A DNA stretch of 64,000 nt from Laccaria trichodermophora (taxonomy: Eukaryota > Basidiomycota > Agaricomycetes > Agaricales > Hydnangiaceae), in contig JACTVC010000005.1 of NCBI GenBank assembly GCA_018417955.1, positions 372,001 to 436,000 of the forward strand, given 5' to 3'. Position numbers and translations under genes: made by a program. Below the pieces are notes generated by a model that saw nothing but the letters and a program-made list of their open reading frames with translations, was not told where the DNA came from and ran no database searches. Positions within the stretch are counted from its first letter, which is position 1. Each line of letters opens with the position of its first letter. Shown here piece by piece: positions 1 to 10,191 of this stretch.

Positions 1-81
1 TGCACCCTTCAGACGTAATTTGGTGTTCGTAAGGGCCATCCGCGTTGCAAAGACATTTTCCCGAGGTCCTGTCCCAGACAT
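1..81 (-). CDS. VMA8: V-type proton ATPase subunit D, 5' end only (partial)
   Basis: The minus strand opens with an ATG at 79-81 and reads 27 codons to the window edge. They begin MSGTGPRENVFATRMALTN, which matches the conserved N-terminus of V-ATPase subunit D. This subunit is the central stalk of the V1 sector and couples ATP hydrolysis to rotation during vacuolar acidification. Only the first coding stretch is present and the rest lies outside the window. The identification rests on a short but very conserved segment. The tRNA-Phe gene lies about 130 bp upstream of its start. Confidence 0.8.
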   Translation of the reverse strand, partial: MSGTGPRENVFATRMALTNTKLRLKGA

Positions 82-207
82 AACAATGCAGAGCCAAGGG
101 ATACAGGACTTCGTGTGTTGGGAAAGAGCAAAAGGGTAATGTTAGAAATCAGGAAGTAATATCCAAATTCACCGATAAGATAAGCACATTCTACTTTCCA
201 TCTATCA

Positions 208-290
208 GGGGGCATAGCTCAGTTGGGAGAGCAGTAGACTGAAGCATTTATGTGTTCTAAAGGTCCCGCGTTCGATCCGCGGTGCCCCCA
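208..290 (+). tRNA. tRNA-Phe (GAA) with a 10-nt intron
   Basis: The acceptor stem GGGGGCA at 208-214 pairs with TGCCCCC at 283-289, followed by discriminator A290. D arm, T arm (GTTCGATCC) and an anticodon loop reading CTGAAG are present, giving anticodon GAA. About ten extra bases follow position 37, the canonical site of nuclear tRNA introns. A run of five T at 293-297 is a likely RNA polymerase III terminator. The anticodon stem has a G-A mismatch at 27:43. The mature sequence is identical to the copy at 56,363-56,445 and only the intron differs. Confidence 0.95.
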
Positions 291-447
291 TGTTTTTGCC
301 CCTTTATCATGCATGAGATTTGGCTGGGGCTTGTCTCCTGCAAACTTTCAAAAGGGCAAAAAACCACCAGTCATAAACCACGCTGAATAAAATCATATTC
401 ACTACTTGGTTACAAGTCATAGCAAAGAATCGTATTCAATAAGAAGT

Positions 448-1752
448 TCATGCAACGGTGTATTTGCCGTAGTTCTTTTCAGGATCAAAAACCTGCATTC
501 AATGGATTAGCGAACCGCAACCGCACGAGTTGCCATGTTTTTACCTCCCAACGAGAAGCCGGAAATATGTGCTTATTTCTTTGATAATAACTTCTTTCAA
601 CAACTTTGCCAGCATGGGATTCGTCCTTCTCCTTTGTGGCGTCTGCAAGCAATCGGACGTCATCGTGAACGTCGAAATTGAATAGAGGCCCCGATTTGCC
701 GCGTGCTTTGTTGATGATAAAGTCATAAAATGTGTAATGCTATGAGCAGGGTCAGAACTGGAGGTGCTAGAGCGCCATCTCGACGTACGTGGGGTATGAT
801 TAAGTCCTCCTAAGGTTATCGGTGAGTTGACGCCAATAAACTTGGAAAACAAACGCCTACTTTGATATACATCAGGTTGTCAACGCTGACACCTCTCAGT
901 TCTGGAAATTGTTGCCGACACTTTTCCAAGAAACTACCGATTCCATCGCCTTTCTTGCACTATTGAAGGAGTCCCATGTCACAAGATGAGCTCCTCAACA
1001 TGGGCCTGAATAAAAGAGCTCACCGTAACGCTTTTCCGATGTCCACTCCCATCCCAATAGGAATATACAACTTCAATCTCTTCTTGCTTTACCTCCTCCT
1101 GCCTTGCCAGCCACTCCAGGCGCAGCCGCTCGCGCTCCTTGCGTTCAGCTTCCTCTCGCTCCCTATCAGGAAGGAATGAAGTGTCGACGTCGGGGTTTTT
1201 TCTAAACTTTCCTCGCTTCGCAGGTTGTCCGTCCTCGACGTCGTCGTGCTCTCTTCTGGGAGAAGCCCGACGGTCACCTGCTGCATCGCTGGACACGTCG
1301 GCATCCCGCTCGTCGTCCATAGCAAATGAAAGCGTGGCCTTCGATGTCTTCTTGCGCTTTTTTGCCTTTCTCGCGTCGTCCCTAAACATATTCTCCACAT
1401 CTTATAAGCCATCTGATCTTGCAACTCGTCGAGACAAAAGTAGAAAGGGGGATGCATGGAATGAGAAATAAACACACTTCAACTCATTCGATCTCGCTGC
1501 TTCCCTAGCTTTCTTCTCTTCCAATTCTTTCCTCCTTTGCTGGAAGTCCTCCAGACGCACCAGTCCTACAGTGCTGTTTTTCAGAGACTCCTCCATAGAA
1601 TCATTCTGCCCCACAAAGCGATTTGTAGAGGGTCGTGCCTTCTCGGTCTCGTTGATGAGTGTTTGCTTCTGTCGCTCAAATTCTTCTCGCATCTGCATGC
1701 GCTGCTTAGCGAGAGCATCTTCGCGACGACCTTCAGGTTTGTTGGCGGACAT
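448..1752 (-). CDS. XAP5/FAM50 family nuclear protein
   Basis: This is a multi-exon minus-strand gene from ATG 1750-1752 to TGA 448-450. The N-terminal exon has the charged coiled-coil start ([14 protein letters not shown]) and the [12 protein letters not shown] segment typical of XAP5. Later exons carry a basic stretch, [52 protein letters not shown] and [17 protein letters not shown], ending [12 protein letters not shown]. These are the diagnostic blocks of the XAP5/FAM50 domain. The last exons are found through clear GT..AG introns near 464-540, 745-795, 820-870 and 970-1040. Family members are nuclear and have been linked to spliceosome and chromatin functions. It is divergently transcribed from the uS13m gene, 116 bp away. 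Confidence 0.93.
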
Positions 1753-1868
1753 GACGAGTGGGTGCCCAGTGGTGGACAACAGAACTGTTTGGCGCTTGTT
1801 TGGCGCAGTGTTCTTTTCGGTGTAAATCTCGTGACCAGAGATATACTGCTGCCACTACCAAGGCCACC
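1753..1868. promoter_or_regulatory. short bidirectional promoter between XAP5 and mitochondrial uS13
   Basis: The two start codons (1752 on minus, 1869 on plus) are separated by 116 bp, which must contain both promoters and both 5' UTRs. I see no clear TATA box. The assignment is by position only. Confidence 0.5.
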
Positions 1869-2450
1869 ATGGTCCACATCCTCGGCGTGAACTTGCCAGA
1901 TAACCACCTCGCACGAGTAAGCCATTTGGTTTTTCCAGCTCAATGAAGAATTTTAATGTTATGAATCAAGTTTGCTCTCACCAAGTTCTATGGTATTGGT
2001 CATAAAACTGCACACCAATTGTGCGCTCGTCTGCAGGTGCATGATAAATGCAAGGTGAAAGACCTTTCGCCGTTTCAAGTAACCTCCCTGGCCTCTTTCC
2101 TTTCGGCACCTGCGTCGGCCCCACCTCTTCCTCGCTATCTCGTCGCGACACCAGGCTATGTGCCTCCACCACCAAACACACCGATCCAAACACTTCAAGC
2201 TCAATTCAATGCTGCACGACTTGAGCGTGAAAAAAAGAAACTGGAGAGAGGCAAAGGTTATGTGGACCCTCTGAAATCTCTGAAAATTGAATCAGAACTG
2301 AGGAGGGAAATTCGTGAAAACATCGCCCATCAACGGATGATTGGAAGCTATGTCGGAAAAAGACACGCGATGCACCTCCCTGTACGAGGACAAAATACAC
2401 AATCCAATGCTAAAACGGCAAAGAAACTCAACCAGCTTGACCGGTATTGA
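1869..2450 (+). CDS. SWS2: mitochondrial small ribosomal subunit protein uS13m
   Basis: There are two exons, 1869-1916 and 1971-2450, joined by a 54-nt intron, giving about 175 residues. The protein starts MVHILGVNLPDN and continues ALTKFYGIGHKTA, the N-terminal helix and the helix-turn-helix block of bacterial and organellar S13. The C-terminus has IGSYVGKRHAMHLPVRGQ followed by NAKTAKK, the rRNA-binding tail of the family. The cytosolic homologue (uS13/RPS18) is quite different, so this is the mitochondrial form, called Sws2 in yeast. It should sit in the head of the mitoribosome small subunit. A long proline-rich linker in the middle is a lineage-specific insertion. Confidence 0.92.
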
Positions 2451-2540
2451 AGGGGTTGTGGCATTTAGAGGAGTTTTGTGGGCACTTGTACATAGCACTC
2501 GACCAATTTGAGGTTGTGACATCACGCGTCACCACTGTGA

Positions 2541-3322
2541 ATGGCAACGACAAGCAAGCAATATAAAAGCATCGGCGAGGATCTCTGGAAAGGGCGGCCA
2601 GAAAAGATTGTAGGATTCCTTTTCTGCGAAACCGCATCTTGTACTCAAGGGCCCAGAATGCAGAGCTCTTTGCACTCACATATGGTGCTCTCGTCGTCCA
2701 ACTCATCCAGGACTATGAAGATTACGACGAAGTCAATAACCAACTAGAGAAAATGGGTTACAACATCGGAACCCGATTGATAGAGGACTTTTTGGCAAAG
2801 TCGGGGATGGGGAGGTGTGCCGATTTTAGAGAGGTCGGAGAGGTCGTCTCAAAGGTACGTGCGCCTCTGCTGGTGGTCGCTTTCGCGACTTACGGATAGC
2901 CGCATAGGTTGGCTTCAAGTCTTTCCTTAACATAACACCAACCGTTACCCATAGTGGATTACCCCCTCCGCAATCCCCTAATAGACCGCAGGGCGCTGCG
3001 TCAATACCTCAAGCAGGCACGGAGACATCTTTTACGTTGACCCTCGAAGAAAACCCATTGGCAGAGTTTGTCGAGTTACCAGAAGAGGTTTTAGATGGCG
3101 GGTTGTGGTTCAGCAATGTCCTCTGTGGCGTGATACGAGGTGCTCTGGAGATGGTATGTTTGAATCATGAACTTTTGACCACCCGAGGTTTATGAGCGTT
3201 AGGTCCAAATGCAAGTCCAAGCCGAATTCATTTCAGATGTACTGCGCGGCGATGAAAGCACGGTAATCCGCGTGAGGCTAATCAAATACCTTGAAGAGGA
3301 GGTACCGATTGGAGATGACTAG
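2541..3322 (+). CDS. BET3: TRAPP complex subunit Bet3 (TRAPPC3)
   Basis: Four exons fit: 2541-2609, 2657-2854, 2908-3153 and 3203-3322, with introns of 47-54 nt. The product reads [16 protein letters not shown], then [54 protein letters not shown] and [21 protein letters not shown]. This follows Bet3 end to end, including the cysteine in GRCADF that is the palmitoylation site in the family. Bet3 is a core subunit of the TRAPP tethering complexes in ER-Golgi traffic. A linker rich in P, Q and S near residue 115 is longer than in yeast or human. The gene is 90 bp downstream of uS13m on the same strand. Confidence 0.96.
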
Positions 3323-3491
3323 ATGTTCCGTCAGGATGCAAGGAAATATATAAAGATTGTCGATATTTTAATCATGTCTCTCTAAAGTTACGAGAGCACA
3401 GAGACTGTCCATTTGCATGATGATCACACACATGTGCAAAGCCGAAAATAGATTGCAATAAAAAATCACTGCTCAGCGCCCAACATTAACC

Positions 3492-4598
3492 ATGTCACGA
3501 CCTGAATTACAAGCACCTCCTGAAATCGTGCGTTTCGTGGCAATACTCAGGTCATCCATACTTAATCCAGTCCAAAGTATTATGGCGACATTGAAGCAAA
3601 AAAGTACACCGGAAAGTACGTCGGGACGAGGCTTTTTTGGTGAACAACAGCTCACCGCTCCGATGCAGCACGAGAAACCAACAAATCCAGGCTGATATGA
3701 CATACCGGGCTCTGGAGCTTTTGAACCTACCTGAAAATGAGCCAGCCTTCCTGCTGGATATTGGGTGTGGGTCGGGCTTATCAGGAGAAATCTTAGACGA
3801 AGAGGGTTACATCTGGGCTGGGATGGATATCGCCCCAAGCATGCTCGGTATGAAAACGTTTGGCACATAAATGCCTCTTCTAAGCCTTATCAGAGGTTGC
3901 ATTGGAACGCGAGGTCGAAGGAGACCTCTTCCTACAAGATATTGGTCAAGGCTTTGGTTTTCGGCCTGGAAGTTTCGACGGTGCAATCAGGTCGGTGTCC
4001 AGACATGAGTACTGTTTTTTTAAAAACCCGATATTCTTTTAGTATTTCGGTTCTTCAATGGCTTCTGAATGCAGAGACCTCTCACCCAACATCTTCACCA
4101 CCACACCGACTACATCGCTTCTTCACAACGCTTCACTCAGCCTTACGGAATCCCTCCCGTGCTGTCTTTCAGTTCTACCCTTCTTCAGATGACCAAATAC
4201 AACTCATTTCGTCAATAGCTCAGAAGGCAGGGTTTGGTGGAGGTATTGTTGTGGATTACCCGAATTCAAAAAAAGCAAGAAAGGTTTTCTTGTGCTTGTT
4301 CGTCGGAGGCGGGGGAGGACAGCAGCAAATGCCCAAAGGGTTAGAAGGCGAAGTGGAGGAGGATAGCAAAGTGCGATTTGAGAGACGCCGAGAAAGGGAA
4401 CGCCTCAAAACAAAGGTTGGGAAGCGGAAAAACGTGAAAGATAAAGACTGGATCTTGAGAAAGAAAGAGGTGGACTTCAATCCTATCTCTTGCTAACGTG
4501 ATATACTGAATTTCTTTCAGCTGTACCGCAAGCGCGGAAAGGAAGGCGTCCCTCGCGACTCCAAATTCACGGGTCGCAAACGGAAAGCTGTCTTTTAG
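3492..4598 (+). CDS. BUD23: 18S rRNA (guanine-N7) methyltransferase Bud23
   Basis: Six exons are supported by GT..AG introns: 3492-3527, 3578-3615, 3669-3847, 3894-3990, 4043-4469 and 4521-4598. The protein begins [12 protein letters not shown], then [13 protein letters not shown]. It carries the SAM-binding motif [13 protein letters not shown], then [16 protein letters not shown] and [10 protein letters not shown]. The basic tail ends with [14 protein letters not shown], the Bud23 C-terminal block (WBSCR22 domain). The enzyme modifies 18S rRNA during small-subunit maturation and works with Trm112. The tail before the last exon has a lysine/arginine-rich segment fitting nucleolar location. 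It is convergent with BCS1, and the stop codons lie about 40 bp apart. Confidence 0.96.
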
Positions 4599-4639
4599 GG
4601 TGAATATGTATGGTGGTATGATAATACTTTTCTAGTACT

Positions 4640-6323
4640 CTACGGAGGCGCCGTCCTCCGTGTTGTAAATAGGTCTCGACAAGTTGCAATGGCTTCTCGA
4701 GCATCATTTCGGATGAAAAGGCCTTGGAGCGCAGCCATGCTGACCCTCCTACCATTTTGCATCTCGTCATGTACAATATTTTCCAGCTGCTCTGAAAACG
4801 TTTCTACCTCGTTGTTCGAGATGCCTTTGATGCTTTCACCTTCACCATAGAATCGCTCAAACAGAATCCGAGCTTGTTTAGGGCTTGCGTCGTTAATTAG
4901 CTCGGATATATCCACACGGCCTGGACGAATAAGAGCTGGGTCTAGTTTCTCAACGTGGTTGGTGGTCATAAAGATGATTCGCTCCTCCCCTGAGGCCACA
5001 CCATCAAGAGCATTTAGGAAGCCGGAGAAGGTGACAGATGATTGATAACTGCGAGCAGATGTCAGTGCAGAGTTGGGAGAGTTTCAAAATTTAACTAACC
5101 CATCCTCAGACGTTTGAACACGTTTATTGAAAGCAGCGTCGACATCTTCAACCAGCACAAAGCTGCTTTCGGGAACATTCGATAACAGATGAAAGAGCTT
5201 ATCGTCCGCGAGACCGCGTTCCGACAAGTTGAGGACGCAAATGTCGTACGACAACGAGCCAGCCAAGGCCTGAATGAAGGATGTCTTTCCAGAGCCGGGT
5301 GGGCCATGTAACAGGTAGCCTCTGCGATACGGTATACCTGAGATCATATGTTTGGAAACAAGTTCAAGAACGGCAGGTTGTAAACAGCCCACCTCGATCA
5401 GCATACCATTGCCGCCGTTCCAAAAATGTTTTAATATCGCCTTCAATCCTCTGGGCCACCCCAGGTTCCAGAACGACGCTCTGAATCGGTCGTTTCTGTC
5501 GCGGTTGACCAAAAGGCCGCCATTCAATACCCCATGCCGTGTGAATAACAAGCTTGCCCTCTTGACCTCGCATTGCAAGCTCTCTTGCTTCTGAAAGGAG
5601 TTGAGGAAACAAGTTTTGATCACGAGAAAGGGTGGTTAATGTCACGGTCTCCCAAGGGACTCCCGACATGAGTTGCATCGATCGTGTTTCTCGTTCGCGT
5701 TTTACCTGCCAGAACAAATAAGCATACCCGAACAGAGGAAATAAACAAAGAATGGACCTGCATCCAAGCGCCCTTGTAGTTGATGTAGTGATTACCGGGA
5801 CCAGCAACGAGCTTAAACGCCGCTGAAGAACTCCCATTCTTTCGCTGTTCTACGATGGTCTCCACGCTAAGCTGATGGCTGCGAACCCAAGGGGCCGAGC
5901 GTAGCGCGACATTTCCTTTCGAAGGTTTGCCGGCTTGGTGAGCCATCCAAGCCAGAAACCATTCGTAAGATTTGTCTTTATTATTTATTTCGAGAGAAAC
6001 CAAAAGACGTCGTCGAAGGGCAGTTGTCCCCAAAACGGCACCTTGTCGGAGAGCAGTAATGCCAACACCTAATGCCTATTGAAAGAGATAAGGCAAATTG
6101 GATATGTTGGGCGAGGATTTAGTCACCATTAACCCAAAGCCAGCTTGGAAATATGGGCTACGCTTGATAAAATGAGGACTTTAGTGTGGTATTGCCAGCT
6201 GAGATGCACTGTGACGCACTTTTCGCCGCCCAGTATGCCCGAGAAAATAGATGGAGAGCCGACATTGGGGGCGGACTGAATAGCATGGGATGCATCCAGA
6301 CCTGCAGAGACGGTGGAGGCCAT
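4640..6323 (-). CDS. BCS1: mitochondrial chaperone BCS1-type AAA ATPase
   Basis: The minus-strand reading runs from ATG 6321-6323 to a stop at 4640. An N-terminal segment ([18 protein letters not shown]) is the single TM/import region of the BCS1 N domain. It is followed by [19 protein letters not shown] and the central BCS1 domain. The AAA module has Walker [10 protein letters not shown], Walker [12 protein letters not shown], a sensor asparagine in [20 protein letters not shown] and arginine fingers in that last block. Bcs1 sits in the mitochondrial inner membrane and moves the folded Rieske protein during complex III assembly. Exons 1 and 2 are short and the exact first donor is uncertain. 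Basidiomycetes often hold several BCS1-like paralogues, so strict orthology to yeast Bcs1 is probable rather than certain. Confidence 0.9.
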
Positions 6324-6472
6324 GAAAGGATATAATTTGGATATAACTTTAATTGCACCAGTGCTTATTTGGGTATGCTTGCCAATGGTTGGTGGCAGCT
6401 CTTCTTGACTTGCATCGCAAAGTCTTTTTTTTTTTTTTTTTCCTTGCTTTCCCAATAACGTCCTCACCCGCG

Positions 6473-8257
6473 ATGCTACCTCCTTCAAAGGTTAGAGAGG
6501 CTTACAAAGTCCTGGATTTAGAAGAGGTCCTCTATTTACTCGTCACAAATCGCGTAGCGCTTATTTCACGATGTAGGGGTCTTCCTTAGAAACTGTGAAA
6601 AGCACCTACAAGCAGGTAACGCTCCTTTCACTTCCCAAGAATCTATCTCATGCCTTTTCAGATAGCGCTTCGCACACACCCTGACAAGAATCCAGACCCT
6701 GGCGCCACTGCAGAGTTTCAAAGAGTCAGCGAAGCTTATAGGGTCCTTATAAAGCACTTGGACAAGTCATCTCCTCCTCCTTCAAGGACATCTCGTCGCG
6801 GTGCATTTGGGGGCTTTGGCTTTGGAGGCAGAGATGACTCGTCGGACTATGATGATGATGAATACGACGACTACGATGATTACTACTACGACGACGACGA
6901 CTTTGAGGAAGAAGCAAACCTCGCTTTCTACATGTCAGATGGTTTTTTCTACTGTAACAATTATCGTCTTATGTGTGCTTCTGCAGGTTTTTGTTTGAAC
7001 AGATGATGAATCGCAGAGAGGGTGGTTCTCGGTATAACTCGCGTGTGTAGACTCTCTCCTTGCCCCTCGGGCTTCTTTACCACCAGCACTTTCAGACTTT
7101 CGTCGACCACAGGCAAAGAGCGAGTCACCCGAGGAATATAAGGAACGAATCCGCCGATCTCGCGAAGAGCAGGTAGCTGCACAGGAACGTCGCAAAAAAG
7201 AGGCTATAGCTCGTAAGGAGAGAGCAGAACGAGAACGAGAACAGGGTATGTGGAAACCTTTTTTGGTAGATTCCACTCATACTCTCGACAGAGCGTCTGG
7301 CAGCTGAGCAGCGCCAAAAGAACAAGGTGGAAGAAAAGAAAGCACGCGCGGATGCTGAACGTAAGAAATCCGAACAAGCAGCGCGTACAAGGATGCAAAA
7401 TTCGCAAACTACTCGATCAGCCGTGTTTGCAGCTGCGCGAGCTGGACACATTGAAAAAGTGAAGAAAGGGATTTGGGAAGATTCCGTTGACGCAGCAGGT
7501 GGCGAAGTGAGGGATCGGTGTCAAGAATTTGTAAAATCACCTCCAAAAGACCCCAAGGAAGCTCTTTTGCACATCGTTGCAAAGACTGGAGATTTGAATC
7601 TTGTTAAATGGCTTGACTCTCACAGTGCGTCATCCTCGAGCTCGTTGGCACGCGGCTGCCTGACCTTTGACAGATGCTGACGCAGAAGAGAAGAACTCAC
7701 AAGGGTTGACGGCCTTCCACATCGCCCTGAAGCAGGGCCACATACCCATCGTCAATTATTTCCTGGAGGCATACCCCCCGAAAGATTCGGATTCCAAGCT
7801 TGTCTATGAACTTCCGGATTCAATCAGCTTACTGTCACTGGCCTTGGAATCTTTTGAACCAGAGCTTGTTTGGATGATCCTCAATAAGGGATTGGCAAGC
7901 TCTCAAGATATCAACAAAGCTTGGGCGTGGGCAACGTCAGACAAGGGCCTTCATGCAAGGAAGAAATCGGACAAGGATTCCGAAAAGTGCGAGGACATTC
8001 TCAAACTTCTAAAGCGATTTGGTCCACCTGGCTTCACGCCCCCTTCAACACCGATGGTCAAGCACAACTCTCCGGACAACTTGTCATCAAATGCAGCGTC
8101 GAGAAGTACGAACAAATCGACTTCAGTAGAACCTCCCCCAACGCAAGATAATTTGACTGCCCAAAGCCAAAAGCAACAACAGCACCGTGGTCGGGGGCGC
8201 GGCCGGGGAAGAGGCAGGGGTCGAGGCAGAGGGACGTTCCCCGTACCCCCGCAATGA
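6473..8257 (+). CDS. J-domain protein with ankyrin repeats and an RG-rich tail
   Basis: The first exons (6473-6526, 6577-6615, then from 6662) give a compact J domain, VREAYKVLDLEE .. TVKSTYKQIALRTHPDKNPDP, with the HPD tripeptide that stimulates Hsp70 ATPase activity. A glycine/phenylalanine patch and a run of aspartate and tyrosine (about 6840-6915) follow. Next come highly charged helices rich in E, R and K, and an ankyrin-type region (SAVFAAARAGHIEKVKK; LLHIVAKTGDLNLVKWL; GLTAFHIALKQGHIPIVNYFL). The C-terminus ends in nine or so RG repeats and PVPPQ. The charged helix plus ankyrin arrangement resembles Vms1/ANKZF1-like or ribosome-associated J proteins, but I cannot assign a named orthologue. 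The RG tail suggests RNA binding. A T18 tract lies just upstream of the start. Confidence 0.85.
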
Positions 8258-8590
8258 TTTCCATCTTTCATCCCTGGCATTCCACGTTATTGCGCAATCT
8301 TTTACTTGCTCTTTCACATTCTATAGATCTCAAAAACCATTCACCCAACACCACCATTCGCTCTGCACATATGGCATATCATTCTTCAAAAATGCACGTA
8401 ATCAGTAAATAATTGTGCTTTCTATTGTAACATACTGCCCTTACATACGAGTTTATCACTCCTTCAGTTTCAAGTAGAAGCAGGAGGAGGAGGAATTCCT
8501 CGAGTTAGTCACGGAAGAGAGTGCCAAACATTGCAAGCCTAACCAAATCTTGGCTTTCAACTTACCGTCACTAATTCAACTACTTTGAAG

Positions 8591-9908
8591 ATGGGTCGTC
8601 TCGCAGAGATGCAGCGCAAGCTCTTAGAGGTTTGTTGAGCTTTCACATCATTATATTCATCTAATGTTGATGTTATTTACAGCAAATGATGGGGCCAGAG
8701 GCGATGGGAGTAGCCAACGCCAACCTTGTGTGGTCTGACGAAAAGGTCTGCAGAAACTTCCTATGCGGAACCTGCCCACATGCCCTGTTCACCAATACAG
8801 CACGTATCTCATTGATATTTTGGTGTTATTCTCGCTGACACGCGTGGTGCTGCAGAAAATGGATCTTGGTGCATGCCCAAAGTCGCACACCGAGCGCCTT
8901 AAAACAGAGTATTTGGCAGCGAAAGAGGCCAACCCTAATGACATTATATTTAACCGGTTCCAAATGGAATACGAGTCGAACATCTTTACGTTTGTGGACG
9001 AGTGTGATCGGAGGATTCGTGCGGCACACCGACGGTTGGAGAAGACACCAGAAGAGAACGCAAAGACGACCAACTTGGTATGGTTATTCTCATGCGTGTG
9101 TCCTCGGACTTACATGAATGCCGTTTAGATGCGAGAAATTGCGGAGATCGAGCTTGCTATTCAGGGTGGCACTGAAAAAATCGAAACATTGGGTGGGTTG
9201 TATACATGGATGCTCCGTTAAACTAGTTACTGACGAATTGGGCAGGTGAACAGGGAAAGGTTGATGAGTCAATGCGTGAGATGGCGGCGATTGAAGCACT
9301 CAAGGCGGAAAAGTCTGAAAAGGAGGCACGTTGCCGTCTTTGAGACGTTTCGTGAGAGCTGATTAAAGTTGAACAGCGAGAACTTCAACAATTAACAGAT
9401 ACATCGGGAGCATCTGGACACCAAAAGCTCCGTGTATGTGATGTGTGTGGAGCATACCTGTCCGTCCTCGACTCGGATCGGCGACTTGCCGATCACTTTG
9501 GTGGTAAAGTAAGTTTGAATGGTGAAGTCTGTCGGCTCCTTGGTGACGAATACGCTGCAGATGCATCTAGGTTATCACGAATTGCGCAACATGCTTTCCA
9601 AATTTAGAGAAGAGCGTGAGAAGCGGAAGATGGCACCTCCCAGCAGCGCGCCTGCTGGCGGAGGTGCAGCACCTGCTGGTGGACCCCCAACACGGTCTGG
9701 GAGTGATTACCGGACATCATCTCGAGGTGGAGATGATTATCGAGAACGAAGTGATCGTGATCGCGGATATGAGCGGCATACGTCGTCACGGTATGAGTGA
9801 GCTTTTTTTTCTTTCTAATTTTGTGGATTGGGATGATTAACGATTGTTTGTAGTGATAGAAGACGGGACAGAGAGCGGTCAAGAAGTCCGGGAAGGCGAA
9901 GATACTGA
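8591..9908 (+). CDS. LUC7: U1 snRNP-associated protein Luc7
   Basis: Small exons starting at 8591 encode MGRLAEMQRKLLE, QMMGPEAMG and the first zinc finger (VCRNFLCGTCPHALFTNT .. GACPKSH). A coiled-coil region follows (DECDRRIRAAHRRLEKT; REIAEIELAIQGG). The second zinc finger is LRVCDVCGAYLSVLDSDRRLADHFGGK with MHLGYHELR. The tail is rich in RS, RD and RE dipeptides and ends RSRSPGRRRY, stop at 9906-9908. This is the LUC7 domain architecture. Luc7 joins U1 snRNP and helps select 5' splice sites. The arginine/serine tail resembles metazoan LUC7L more than the yeast protein. Confidence 0.95.
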
Positions 9909-10191
9909 TGAAGTAGTAGTAGTTTGAAGGTTTTGTATCACAAGCTCTCGTGACGAGTCAGGTGTACTTGATGCAGTGTGACTATTGTGACCAACGGAGC
10001 TTGAGAGTAGAACAGAAGAAGCAGAAATTGGCAATAAGTATTTAGTGATATTGGCGATATTATAGCCACACCCAGCCTGCGGACAAAAACTTACTCTTTT
10101 TCTTGCAATCGACTCTGAATCGACGTTGAATCGACTCTACTCCTGCTCTGTACCACCCCGGTCCACGTGCCAAAGAAATCGATCCCTGCAT

